The notes: generated by a model from the letters alone, not told the origin. DNA of 64,000 nt from Duganella qianjiadongensis (GCF_009857915.1 NZ_WWCM01000001.1:558001-622000); one strand, 5' to 3'. Shown: positions 8,266 through 16,471, numbered from the stretch's first letter. A program made the numbers and translations.

Positions 8266-8871
8266 ATGGACACTCACAGCACAGCTTCCGGCAAATCCCT
8301 GCATCCCATGCTCCTCAGCGCCGCCGTTGCCGTGGTGCTGTTCTGCGGCGTGGGCAGCGCGGCCATCATGGGCTGGCTGCCCGATACCCACGCCCGCGAC
8401 AGCGTAACGCTACAGGCTGCCAGCGGCGATAACGCGCCACGTCCCGCAACAGACACCGCTCCCGTGCGTTACGCTGCGGTCGATGGCACGCGTAGCGCCG
8501 CGCCCGGCCAGACTGCGGAACGGCCAGCCGCCGCCGTCTGCAATAGCTGCGGCGTGATCAGCAGCGTCCGCAGCGTCGAGCAGCGTGGCCAGGGCACAGG
8601 TGTCGGTGCCGCAGGCGGCGCCATCCTGGGCGGCCTGCTGGGCAACCAGATCGGCAGCGGCCATGGCCGCCAGCTCGCCACCGTGGCCGGCGCCGTGGGC
8701 GGTGCGGTAGCGGGCAATCAGGTCGAAGGCAATATGAAGACCACCCAGCGCTGGGAGATCACGGTGCAGATGGATAACGGTGCGCGCCGCGTGCTGCACC
8801 AGCAGGCCCAGCCGCAGTGGCGCGAAGGCGATGCCGTGCGCATCGTCAACGGCCAGTTGCGCGCTAATTAA
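8266..8871 (+). CDS. Glycine-zipper 2TM domain envelope protein
   Basis: A 201-residue protein anchored by an N-terminal hydrophobic segment (residues about 14-36). A linker rich in Ala/Pro follows, with a Cys-x-x-Cys pair (CNSCG), then a glycine zipper at about 111-150 with the same GNQxGSGxGR core seen at 66-518, and a short beta-rich C-terminal domain. AAGGAG precedes the ATG. Unlike its paralogue it has no lipobox, so it is probably an inner-membrane or periplasmic protein. It is preceded by operator site C. Confidence 0.83.
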   Translation: MDTHSTASGKSLHPMLLSAAVAVVLFCGVGSAAIMGWLPDTHARDSVTLQAASGDNAPRPATDTAPVRYAAVDGTRSAAPGQTAERPAAAVCNSCGVISSVRSVEQRGQGTGVGAAGGAILGGLLGNQIGSGHGRQLATVAGAVGGAVAGNQVEGNMKTTQRWEITVQMDNGARRVLHQQAQPQWREGDAVRIVNGQLRAN

Positions 8872-8913
8872 GTACGCTAGCGTACGGACACCCACCGCTG
8901 CGCTAGAGAGAAT
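8872..8913 (+). promoter_or_regulatory. Crp/Fnr-type operator site D and -10 for the small membrane gene
   Basis: GTACG-CTAG-CGTAC at 8872-8885 is a perfect 14-bp palindrome immediately after the stop of the preceding gene. Its centre (8878.5) is 29.5 bases before GAGAAT at 8908-8913. The target is the 48-codon gene at 8976. Confidence 0.6.
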
Positions 8914-8975
8914 GCAGGCAAGCGTCGCCACGGCAGCACTGCCACCGGCGGCCTCACTTGAATAAGGAGAACGCT

Positions 8976-9122
8976 ATGCTCTACACCATTGCCGTCGTAC
9001 TCATCATACTCTGGCTGCTGGGACTGGTAACGTCCTACACCATCGGTGGTTTCATCCATGTGTTGCTGGTGATCGCCATCATCATGGTGCTGCTGCGCCT
9101 GATTAACGGACGGGGGCTCTAG
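8976..9122 (+). CDS. lmo0937-type small membrane protein
   Basis: A 48-residue, almost wholly hydrophobic protein with two membrane helices around a short turn (TSYTIGG) and a final NGRGL tail. This is the pattern of the lmo0937 family of tiny stress-related membrane proteins. AAGGAGAA lies 5 bases before the ATG. It is shorter than usual gene-finding limits and easily missed. Operator site D lies 87-104 bases upstream. Confidence 0.82.
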   Translation: MLYTIAVVLIILWLLGLVTSYTIGGFIHVLLVIAIIMVLLRLINGRGL

Positions 9123-9158
9123 ACTTTCCGCCCCCCCTTAGGGTGACGCGCCGCGGCC

Positions 9159-9995
9159 TCAGGCCAGACCGGCAAACGCCATGTAACGGGCGTGCGCCAG
9201 CGATGCCATCGGGCCTATGGCCAGCGGGCGGTTTTCATAACGGGTACATGGCGACACCTTGCCGTAGTTACCCGTATTGAAAATTTCCACCGCCGTCTCC
9301 AGCTCATCCGGCCGCACGGTACGCTCTTCCACCGCTATCCCCTCCTGTGCCAGTAAAGCGATCACACGCGCCCGCGTGATGCCGGACAGGAAAGTACCAT
9401 TCGCTACCGGCGTCACCACCTTGCCCTCGGGCGTGACGAGGAACAGATTGGCCGATGCAAACTCCGCCACATTACCCAGACTGTCGCAGACCACCGCCGT
9501 ATCGAAACCACGCTGCTGCGCTTCGCGTATCACTTTCGAGGAATTCGCATACAGGGCCGAAGCCTTGGCATCGGTCGGCGCCATCGAAGGATCGGGCCGG
9601 CGCAAGGCCGTCAGGCAGGCCGAAAAGCCGTGGAACTTGGGCATGGGCGCATCGAACAGCGTCAGCGCAAACGCGCTCTTGGCTGGCACCGGCACCAGCA
9701 GACCGTCGGTACCGAAGACCAGCGGGCGCACATACAATTCCGCATCGGGCGGGAACTTGGCCACGCCATCGATCACCAGCTGCTCCATTTCATCCACCGT
9801 CAGCGGACACACCAGCCCTACCCGTTCCGCCGAATTGATTACACGCTGCAAATGCAGGCGTAAGTCCGGCAGGCGGCCACGGATCGCACGGGCGCCGTCA
9901 AACACGGAAGAACCCAGCCAGACACTGTGATCCATCGCGCCAAACAGGGGCGTATTGCCCTCGGACCAGCCACCGTTGAAATAAGTCAGATACAT
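9159..9995 (-). CDS. Branched-chain amino acid aminotransferase (fold-type IV PLP enzyme)
   Basis: A 278-residue class IV aminotransferase. The Schiff-base lysine is Lys144 in AKASALYAN, matching AKAGGNY of IlvE, and Glu178 in the NVAEFASANLF segment matches the conserved Glu that holds the PLP ring. The phosphate-binding region includes SGITR. It should transfer amino groups between branched-chain amino acids and 2-oxoglutarate. It is about 25-30 residues shorter than E. coli IlvE and has a divergent substrate-side sequence, so a D-amino-acid or other class IV specificity cannot be excluded. It is a single leftward gene. Confidence 0.85.
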   Translation of the reverse strand: MYLTYFNGGWSEGNTPLFGAMDHSVWLGSSVFDGARAIRGRLPDLRLHLQRVINSAERVGLVCPLTVDEMEQLVIDGVAKFPPDAELYVRPLVFGTDGLLVPVPAKSAFALTLFDAPMPKFHGFSACLTALRRPDPSMAPTDAKASALYANSSKVIREAQQRGFDTAVVCDSLGNVAEFASANLFLVTPEGKVVTPVANGTFLSGITRARVIALLAQEGIAVEERTVRPDELETAVEIFNTGNYGKVSPCTRYENRPLAIGPMASLAHARYMAFAGLA

Positions 9996-10086
9996 ACGCG
10001 TTCCCGATTATCTTGAAAAGAGACAATTTAGCACGGATCGGCACCCGGCCATCCGTGCCAGCCAGCCACCGCCCCTCCTTGCCTAT

Positions 10087-10128
10087 GTTCGCTAGCGAAC
10101 ATACTTAGCCGGCGCAGAGAGCTAGACT
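10087..10128 (+). promoter_or_regulatory. Crp/Fnr-type operator site E and -10 for the Gcr-like gene
   Basis: GTTCG-CTAG-CGAAC at 10087-10100 is the core of a perfect 20-bp palindrome (10084-10103). Its centre (10093.5) is 29.5 bases before TAGACT at 10123-10128, whose CTAGACT context resembles an RpoS-type -10. The downstream gene starts at 10156. Confidence 0.62.
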
Positions 10129-10155
10129 GCAGCATCCCCAACCATTACCCCGACC

Positions 10156-12141
10156 ATGCTAGAGATACTTGAACGCCTAGACGGCGATAGCGGCGACATC
10201 GGCCTGATGGTGCAGCTGGTCGCTACCCTGCGCCCGCGCCGGGCCAGCGACCATGCCAGCGCCGTGGCCAATGTACGCACGCTGTGCCAGCTACTCAGAG
10301 GCAACCCGCGCCACGCTGCCGCGCTCTACCAGTACGCCTGCAATCTGCTGCGTAGCCGCCGCCATGCCAGCCTGTACACGGAAACGGGTGTGCTGTCCAA
10401 CGACGGCTTTTTCAGCGAATTCAAACGGCGCGTGTCCTACCGCATACTGCCACCGGCACTGGGCGAGGACTATCTGAGCGATGCGCTGGACCGCATCCTG
10501 CTGCGCCGCAGCGACCAGCTGTGGATAGCCGCCGTGCCGGCCGAAGACTGGCTGGCCCTGCTCGATGTGCTGTGCGCCGCCCATGCCGGTCCAGCCGAAC
10601 AGCTGATGCTGCCCGGCCTGCTGGAAGCCATACGTACGCTGTCCTACCGCATCAGTGCCAGCGGCCTTGAGCCGCGCCTGACCAATTTCCACACCGAGAT
10701 AGAAACCTATGAATCGCCGTTTCTCGCCCAGAACGTGGAAACACTGCGCTATCTGGACAACTACCAGCAGCGCCAGCACGATCCGGCCATGGCACCCGAG
10801 GATGGCAGCCATCTGCTGGTGATGCTGGACCAGTGCGACAGCGTCATCGCCAGCATCCGCAAGAAGGCCCTCAGTCAGGGCACCAGCATCGCCCTCACCT
10901 ATCTGCTGGTAACACTGAGCCAGAGCATACAGCGCCTGCGCAAACTGCTGGCACTGGTGGAGCCGCAGCAGCGTCCGCAGCGGCGCATGGCAGCACTGGC
11001 ACTGGCACAGGAACTGATCAGCGCGCACAGCAACCGCTATCGGGTGCGCGATCTGGTGCGCGACAACATCAACCTGCTGGCCCGCAACGTGACGGAGAAC
11101 GCCAGCCACACGGGCGAACACTATGTGGCCGACGATCGCAGCCAGCTACGCGCCATGTTCTATTCTTCCGCCGGCGCCGGTCTGGTGATCGGCTTCATGG
11201 CGCTGTTCAAACTGCTCATGTCCGGCCTGCGCACTGCACCGCTGGTGGCGACTCTGATGTACGCCATGAACTATTCGCTGGGCTTTATGTTCATCCACCT
11301 GCTGCATTTCACTGTCGCCACCAAGCAGCCTGCCATGACGGCGTCGCACATCGCCGCAGGCTTGCACAGCAAGGATGGCCGCAACATCGACATCGACAGC
11401 ATGGCCGAGCTTTGCAACAAGGTGATCCGCACCCAGAACATGGCCGTGCTGGGCAATCTGGCCACGGCGATACCGGTGGCGTGGCTGATCGCCATGAGCT
11501 GGCCTTATCTGACGGGGCAGCCGCTCGTCTCGCCCGAGAAAGCCATGCATCTGCTGCACGACATCGATCCGCTCAATGGCTATACCCTGCTGTATGCCGC
11601 CATTGCCGGTGTCTGTCTATTTCTGGCTGGTCTGATTTCGGGCTACTACGACAATCAGGCCCTGTACACGCGCTGGGCCAGCCGCGTAATGCAGCTGCGT
11701 AGACTGGAGCGACTGATCGGTGCGCCACGGCTGGCTCGCCTCGGGCACTATCTGGAAAACAATCTCGGTGGCCTGATGGGGAACTTCTACTTCGGTATCA
11801 TGCTAGGCTTTATGCCCTTGCTGGGCTTTTTACTGGGCCTGCCGCTGGACATCCGCCATGTGACGTTTTCATCGGCCAACTTCGCCACGGCCATGGTAGC
11901 ACTCGATCATCAGGCTAGCTGGCAGCTGGTGCTCACTTCCGTGGCCGGTTTTCTTGCCATCGGCACGGTCAACCTGCTGGTCAGCTTCGGCCTGGCCCTG
12001 TGGGTAGCGCTGCGCGCCCGTCAGGCTCACTTCCGCCACGGCTGGCAGTTGCTCGCTGCGCTGCTACGGCGCTGGCGTCAGGGACCGATCCGCTTCTTCT
12101 TCGGCAGCGCTGAAGCGGCGGCGGAACGGCAGGGAGACTGA
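10156..12141 (+). CDS. 'Site-specific recombinase Gcr' family membrane protein
   Basis: A 661-residue protein of the Gcr family (named from Neisseria). The N-terminal ~330 residues are soluble and helical; the C-terminal half has about six membrane segments (about 340-365, 370-390, 440-460, 475-500, 540-565, 590-615). No tyrosine- or serine-recombinase catalytic motif is visible, so the family name is probably misleading and a membrane role is more likely. It ends two bases before a phospholipase D-type gene, so the two are cotranscribed. Operator site E precedes it. Confidence 0.83.
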   Translation: MLEILERLDGDSGDIGLMVQLVATLRPRRASDHASAVANVRTLCQLLRGNPRHAAALYQYACNLLRSRRHASLYTETGVLSNDGFFSEFKRRVSYRILPPALGEDYLSDALDRILLRRSDQLWIAAVPAEDWLALLDVLCAAHAGPAEQLMLPGLLEAIRTLSYRISASGLEPRLTNFHTEIETYESPFLAQNVETLRYLDNYQQRQHDPAMAPEDGSHLLVMLDQCDSVIASIRKKALSQGTSIALTYLLVTLSQSIQRLRKLLALVEPQQRPQRRMAALALAQELISAHSNRYRVRDLVRDNINLLARNVTENASHTGEHYVADDRSQLRAMFYSSAGAGLVIGFMALFKLLMSGLRTAPLVATLMYAMNYSLGFMFIHLLHFTVATKQPAMTASHIAAGLHSKDGRNIDIDSMAELCNKVIRTQNMAVLGNLATAIPVAWLIAMSWPYLTGQPLVSPEKAMHLLHDIDPLNGYTLLYAAIAGVCLFLAGLISGYYDNQALYTRWASRVMQLRRLERLIGAPRLARLGHYLENNLGGLMGNFYFGIMLGFMPLLGFLLGLPLDIRHVTFSSANFATAMVALDHQASWQLVLTSVAGFLAIGTVNLLVSFGLALWVALRARQAHFRHGWQLLAALLRRWRQGPIRFFFGSAEAAAERQGD

Positions 12142-12143
12142 GC

Positions 12144-13529
12144 ATGCGGGGGCACGGACTGCTGGCACTGGCGCTGCTGTGCTGCAGCCTGTTCGGTGCC
12201 TGCGCGTCCCTGCCCCAGCTGGCGCCGGCAAGCAGTCGGGACTCCGCCAGTATGCCGGCACTGCAGCTGCAAGGGGCGCAGGGCGAACTGTCCGCCGCGC
12301 GGGCACGCGCGCTGCTGGCCAAACGCTGGCCGCAGGGCCGGCTCGATCCGGCCACGCTGGCTGCGCTGGAACAGGATGCCACCGGCGTCCCGCTGATCGT
12401 CGGCAACCGCTGCACCCTGCTGTTCGATGGTCCGCAGACCATGGGCGAAATGCTCAAAGCCATACGGGGCGCGCGTAATCACATCAATCTGGAAACCTAT
12501 ATCTTCGATCAGGATGAACTGGGGCTGGAATTTGCCGAAGCGCTGATGGCCAAACAGCGTCAGGGCGTCACCGTCAACATTTTGTACGACAGCGTGGGCA
12601 CCCTAGGCGTGCCGGCGGAATTTTTCCAGCGCATGCGCGAGGCCGGCATACGCCTGCTGGAATTTAATCCCGTCAATCCAGCCCATCTGCGCGGTGATAC
12701 CTGGCAGCTCAACCAGCGCGATCACCGCAAAGTGCTGATCGTCGATGGCCGTGTAGCCTTCACGGGCGGCATCAACATCAGCGCCAGCTATGCACGCAGT
12801 TCGCTGTTCCATTCCGGCCGCAAGCGCAATGCCGCGCGCCAGCCGGGCTGGCGCGACACCCATATCAAGGTGGAGGGGCCGGCGGTGCGGGCCTTCCAGT
12901 GGCTGTTCGTGCGCCAGTGGGCCACGCAGGATAGTCAGGATCTGCCCGACGCCGATTACTTCCCGCCCGCCGCCAACGCGGGCGACAAGCTGGTGCGCGT
13001 GCTGGGCAGCGATAGCGACGATCCCTTTGATATCTACAAAGCCTATCAGCTGGCCTTCCAGCAGGCGCGCACCAGCATCCACCTCACTTCCGCGTATTTC
13101 GTGCCGGACCCGCAGACTATCGCTGCGCTGACTGCTGCCGCGCGGCGCGGGGTGGACGTGCGGATCATCCTGCCCGGCGTATCCGACAGCGGGCTGGTGT
13201 TCTACGCCGGCCACGCCTATTACGACCAGCTGCTCGATAGCGGCGTCAAAATCTACCACCTCAAGCTCAGCGTGCTGCATGCCAAAACCGCCGTGATCGA
13301 CGGCCTGTGGTCTACCGTGGGGTCGACCAATATCGATACCCGCAGCTTTATGCACAACAGCGAGCTCAATGTGGTGGTGCTGGGGGCGGAATTCGGCCAG
13401 CAGATGGAAGCGGCATTTCAGGAGGACTTGCGCAATTCCGGCGAGATCACCCGCGCCGCATGGCAGCAGCGTCCGTGGCTGGACCGCCTGCGCGAGTGGG
13501 CCGCCAGCCTGATGCACTACTGGCTGTAG
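12144..13529 (+). CDS. Phospholipase D-family cardiolipin synthase-like lipoprotein
   Basis: A 461-residue enzyme with two complete HKD motifs: His194/Lys196/Asp201 and His379/Lys381/Asp386, each followed by the usual glycine/serine-Asn (TGGIN, GSTN). The arrangement matches cardiolipin synthases of the ClsA/ClsB/ClsC type, which join phosphatidylglycerol units. Instead of two N-terminal membrane helices it has a signal peptide with a lipobox-like FGAC at Cys20, which suggests an anchored periplasmic enzyme. It starts two bases after the Gcr-like gene. Confidence 0.87.
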   Translation: MRGHGLLALALLCCSLFGACASLPQLAPASSRDSASMPALQLQGAQGELSAARARALLAKRWPQGRLDPATLAALEQDATGVPLIVGNRCTLLFDGPQTMGEMLKAIRGARNHINLETYIFDQDELGLEFAEALMAKQRQGVTVNILYDSVGTLGVPAEFFQRMREAGIRLLEFNPVNPAHLRGDTWQLNQRDHRKVLIVDGRVAFTGGINISASYARSSLFHSGRKRNAARQPGWRDTHIKVEGPAVRAFQWLFVRQWATQDSQDLPDADYFPPAANAGDKLVRVLGSDSDDPFDIYKAYQLAFQQARTSIHLTSAYFVPDPQTIAALTAAARRGVDVRIILPGVSDSGLVFYAGHAYYDQLLDSGVKIYHLKLSVLHAKTAVIDGLWSTVGSTNIDTRSFMHNSELNVVVLGAEFGQQMEAAFQEDLRNSGEITRAAWQQRPWLDRLREWAASLMHYWL

Positions 13530-13555
13530 CGGCGCCAGTCCGGTCAGCCGCTACA
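13525..13555. terminator. Hairpin spanning both stop codons of convergent genes
   Basis: The 9-base arms TGTAGCGGC (13525-13533) and GCCGCTACA (13547-13555) enclose a 13-base loop. They include the TAG stop of the cardiolipin synthase-like gene and the TAG stop of the opposing metallophosphoesterase gene. There is no T-run, so it is perhaps a shared 3' end. Confidence 0.5.
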
Positions 13556-14363
13556 CCTGCTCGGTCCACACGCCTGCGCTGCGGCGGAAGTATTCGCTCT
13601 GGCTGGGCGCGAAGCTGGCACTGGCAGCATGCCAGCTATAGCGTTCCACCTGCACGCGGTCGTGCGCCACACGCAATACATTGAAACTGTTGTTCTCGCC
13701 CCGCGCGCGGGTGGAGGTGGCGGTACCGGCTTGCACCATCAGCGCTGCATAGCCGCTGATCTCGTAGCGCTGCGCCGTGTTGTGCGCGTGGCTCACATGC
13801 AGATGTCCGGCCAGCAGCAAGTCCACGCCGCAGTTGGCGAATGCCTGCATGGCCAGCGGCGCGCGGTTGACCAGATCCTTGCGGTCATAGTCGTCCGGCA
13901 TATCGAACGGATGATGGGTCACCACGATGCGCGTCAGATGGGGGTCGACTGCACGCATGCGCTGATGGATCTGGTCTATCTGCTGGCGGTTGATGCGGCC
14001 ATCCTTGATGGTGAGCGAGCGCGCCGTATTAATCCCCAGCACGGCGATCTCGTCATCGACATACTCGGGCATCAGGTCCAGCGTGACGTAGCGCGTGTAT
14101 AGCCGCAGCGGGGTGAGGAAGCGGCTCGCCAGGTTATACAGCGGAATGTCGTGATTGCCGGGCACCACGATCTGCGGTCCCGGCAGCGTATCGAGAAAAG
14201 CGCGCGCCGCCTGGAATTCTGCCGTGCGGGCACGCTGGGTCAGATCGCCCGACACCACCAGCACATCGGGCGCCAGCGCTGCCACAGCACGCTGCAAAGG
14301 CGCCAGCAAAGCCTGATCGACGCGGCCAAAATGCAGATCGGATAAATGAACGATGGTACGCAT
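13551..14363 (-). CDS. Metallophosphoesterase (calcineurin-like, CpdA-like)
   Basis: A 270-residue dinuclear-metal phosphodiesterase. All family blocks are present: D-x-H (Asp9, His11 in LSDLHFG), GD (Asp40 in VVSGDLTQ), GNHD (70-72), a HH pair (VVTHHPFD) and GHLH near residue 190. It resembles CpdA-type cyclic nucleotide phosphodiesterases, but the substrate cannot be assigned from motifs alone. There is no signal peptide. It is probably the last gene of a leftward unit with the diacylglycerol kinase-like and PAP2 genes. Confidence 0.88.
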   Translation of the reverse strand: MRTIVHLSDLHFGRVDQALLAPLQRAVAALAPDVLVVSGDLTQRARTAEFQAARAFLDTLPGPQIVVPGNHDIPLYNLASRFLTPLRLYTRYVTLDLMPEYVDDEIAVLGINTARSLTIKDGRINRQQIDQIHQRMRAVDPHLTRIVVTHHPFDMPDDYDRKDLVNRAPLAMQAFANCGVDLLLAGHLHVSHAHNTAQRYEISGYAALMVQAGTATSTRARGENNSFNVLRVAHDRVQVERYSWHAASASFAPSQSEYFRRSAGVWTEQV

Positions 14364-14372
14364 GGCGGCCTC

Positions 14373-15275
14373 TCAGCGGGGAACGATTACCTGCAGCGCG
14401 GCAGGCAGCGAACGGTATTGCAGGGGCGGCTTCATGCGCGTCACTTCACCGTCCGTGGCCACGCGCAGGTGGCGCCGCCGGGTGGCAATCGACAGCGCCG
14501 TGGTCTGCAGCACGTCGAAGTCGCGCGCATGGGCCAGCTGGCCAAACAGCAGATGCAGAGCATAGCGCAGCAGTGCCAGACGGGTGGGCCGCTGCGCCAC
14601 GTACAGGCACAGGTGGCCGCTATCGAGGCGGCTGCGGCGGCCAGTGGCAAGACCTTGCTGGTATTCGTTATTGCCGATGAAAATAAACGGCGTGCGGCGG
14701 GTGTGCTGCATGCCGTCTATGGTCAGCTGCAGCGACAGGAAAGGAAAGCGCCGCAGCGCGGCAAATACGGCACGGCCAAACGCCGGCCATTTGCTGCGGC
14801 CGAAACGGCGCTGCTGCTGTTCGCGGTCGCGCACGATATCGGGATAAATGCCGAGGCTGGAATTATTCAGGAAGATGCGGCCATTGACTTCGCCCACATC
14901 CACCTGCACCACCTGCCCCTGCACGACGTTGGCGATAGCCTGTTCGAGTTCGAGCGGAATGTGCATATCGCGTGCGAAGTGATTGAGCGTACCTAGCGGC
15001 AGCACGCCCAGCCGCGTGCGGCTGCCGACCAGTGCCGATGCGACGGCATTGATGGTGCCGTCACCGCCACCGGCCACCACGGTGCCCACGCCGGCCGCCA
15101 CGGCCTGCTGGGCGCGGTCCACCAGCTCTGCGCCGCTATGCACGAGCTGCACGTCCGCGCTCTGGCCGTGCTGGCGGAAATGCTGCGCCAGTGCGGCGAC
15201 TCGCTGCGCATCGGAACCGGTACCGGCTCCGGCATTGATCAGGACGACGATACGTTCCAGCTTGTTCTCCTCCAC
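14373..15275 (-). CDS. Diacylglycerol kinase / lipid kinase family protein
   Basis: About 300 residues. The catalytic loop GGGDGT lies at about 69-74, with the downstream LGVLPLGTLNHFARD block typical of DgkB/YegS-like lipid kinases. It should phosphorylate a lipid alcohol with ATP. The start is uncertain: there is no ATG, a GTG lies at 15275, and a good GGAGGAG sits just downstream of it, seven bases before a CTG at 15260. A much longer open reading upstream overlaps the PAP2 gene and is not credible. It lies 9 bases from the metallophosphoesterase. Confidence 0.82.
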   Translation of the reverse strand: MEENKLERIVVLINAGAGTGSDAQRVAALAQHFRQHGQSADVQLVHSGAELVDRAQQAVAAGVGTVVAGGGDGTINAVASALVGSRTRLGVLPLGTLNHFARDMHIPLELEQAIANVVQGQVVQVDVGEVNGRIFLNNSSLGIYPDIVRDREQQQRRFGRSKWPAFGRAVFAALRRFPFLSLQLTIDGMQHTRRTPFIFIGNNEYQQGLATGRRSRLDSGHLCLYVAQRPTRLALLRYALHLLFGQLAHARDFDVLQTTALSIATRRRHLRVATDGEVTRMKPPLQYRSLPAALQVIVPR

Positions 15276-15310
15276 CCTGCTGCCTGCGCCGCTTGCGGCG
15301 TGGCGGCCAT

Positions 15311-16072
15311 TTAATTTGCCAGTGCGCGCTGCTGCGCCTCGCGCCTGCGGCGCAAGGTTGACATCGCCGTGATCCAGATCGCCAGCCATGCCACGCTTTC
15401 CGCCATCGCTGCCAGCACATCGCTCAGATAGTGCGCGCCCAGATACATGCGGCTGAGCGCCACCAGCAGCACCATGCCGACGCTGAGCAGCACCGCCAGC
15501 AAGCGCGCATGCCATTCTGGCCGCACCATCACAAGATAAGATGCCAGCAAGCCCCAGTAGATGGTGGCGGCGGCGGTATGGCCACTAGGGAAACTATACG
15601 TCAATAAGGACACCAGCGGCTGCTCGAACACGGGACGGGGCCGCTGAATCAGGTATTTGATCGCCACATTCAGGATAGCGCCGGTAGGCGTGGCCACCAG
15701 CAGCGCCAGCATCCAGTAGCGCGCCTTGATCCGCCAGAAATAGTAAGCGAGCGCCAGCACCATCAGCACCATGGGCGCGCCCGTATGGAGGTAGGACACC
15801 AGCCGCATGAAGCCAGTCAGCGGCTCGAACGCGTGGCGATGAAACCAGTCGGCCACCTGCTGGTCCAGCACAGTGATGCCGGCCTGCCCCACCACCGCCT
15901 CTGCCAGTTCGTGCAAAACCGCCATCGCCAGCGCTAGCAGGGCCACGCCCGCCGTCAGATGCAGGCCGAATTCTCCCCCCGGCGACAACCTTGCCTCAAT
16001 GAAACGTACTGATTTGCTGAAAATTTGGTGCGCCAACGCTGCTTCCCGTTCAAGTTGGTGGAAAAACCACAA
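15311..16072 (-). CDS. PAP2-family membrane phosphatase
   Basis: Up to 253 residues with about six membrane helices and the full type 2 phosphatidic acid phosphatase signature: KxxxxRPRP at about 139-147, PSGH at 162-165, and SRxxxGxHYxxD at 207-218. It should remove phosphate from a lipid phosphate (phosphatidic acid, PG-phosphate or undecaprenyl diphosphate). The adjoining lipid kinase makes an opposing pair. There is no ATG near the N-terminus: TTG codons at 16072, 16036 (behind GGGAAG) and 15988 are candidates. Tandem LexA boxes lie just upstream. Confidence 0.85.
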   Translation of the reverse strand: MWFFHQLEREAALAHQIFSKSVRFIEARLSPGGEFGLHLTAGVALLALAMAVLHELAEAVVGQAGITVLDQQVADWFHRHAFEPLTGFMRLVSYLHTGAPMVLMVLALAYYFWRIKARYWMLALLVATPTGAILNVAIKYLIQRPRPVFEQPLVSLLTYSFPSGHTAAATIYWGLLASYLVMVRPEWHARLLAVLLSVGMVLLVALSRMYLGAHYLSDVLAAMAESVAWLAIWITAMSTLRRRREAQQRALAN

Positions 16073-16085
16073 AAAAGCGAATTTA

Positions 16086-16120
16086 CTGTTTATTTACACA
16101 GTACCTGTTTATTCATACAG
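16086..16120. promoter_or_regulatory. Two tandem LexA (SOS) boxes
   Basis: Two perfect CTGT-N8-ACAG elements occupy 16086-16101 and 16105-16120, three bases apart, with AT-rich cores as in E. coli-type LexA sites. They lie between the divergent PAP2 gene and the small gene at 16175, and just upstream of TATGCT/TATTCT -10-like hexamers (16125-16135). LexA binding here would block the rightward promoter and possibly the leftward one. Confidence 0.8.
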
Positions 16121-16174
16121 TAGTTATGCTATTCTGAACTCCTCGATCAACACAACGCATTCAAAGGAAACGAC

Positions 16175-16399
16175 ATGACTACATTGAATAGCAGCTTTGG
16201 TTCCCGCTTCGGTATGGAATACTTGCCGACTTCCTTCATGGTACGCATGGGTAAACGCGAATTGCTGGTGTGCCGTGACTTCCGCAAGCGCTACTACGCG
16301 GTCAATCCCATCCTCGAGTGCGACACCGGCGTGCAGCCTGGCCACCTCGAAGTGCTGGTATTCGGCCGCTGGCTGCTGATACTGTCGAAAGCGCACTAA
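16175..16399 (+). CDS. Small SOS-controlled protein, function unknown
   Basis: A 74-residue protein that I do not recognise. It has a Gly/Ser N-terminus, mixed basic and hydrophobic segments, two cysteines (CRDF and ECDT contexts) and a hydrophobic C-terminal end (VFGRWLLILSKAH). There is no signal peptide or clear membrane helix. AAAGGAAA lies before the ATG. Two tandem LexA boxes immediately upstream strongly suggest DNA-damage induction. Small SOS proteins of similar size include division inhibitors and toxins; that is a possibility, not a call. Confidence 0.75.
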   Translation: MTTLNSSFGSRFGMEYLPTSFMVRMGKRELLVCRDFRKRYYAVNPILECDTGVQPGHLEVLVFGRWLLILSKAH

Positions 16400-16471
16400 T
16401 GTTTGCCGGCGCCAGTTGTCCCGCCCAGTCGCCCGATCTGCCTGCCGATGCGGCAGCCTCGCGGGCGCTCC

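Noticed and set aside
10156-12141. A genuine site-specific recombinase or mobile element
   Set aside because: The family name suggests it, but no recombinase catalytic motif, terminal repeats or attachment sites are visible, and the protein has about six membrane segments.
14373-15515. A 380-codon version of the lipid kinase
   Set aside because: It would overlap the conserved C-terminal end of the PAP2 gene in another frame; the extra 80 residues carry no conserved sequence.
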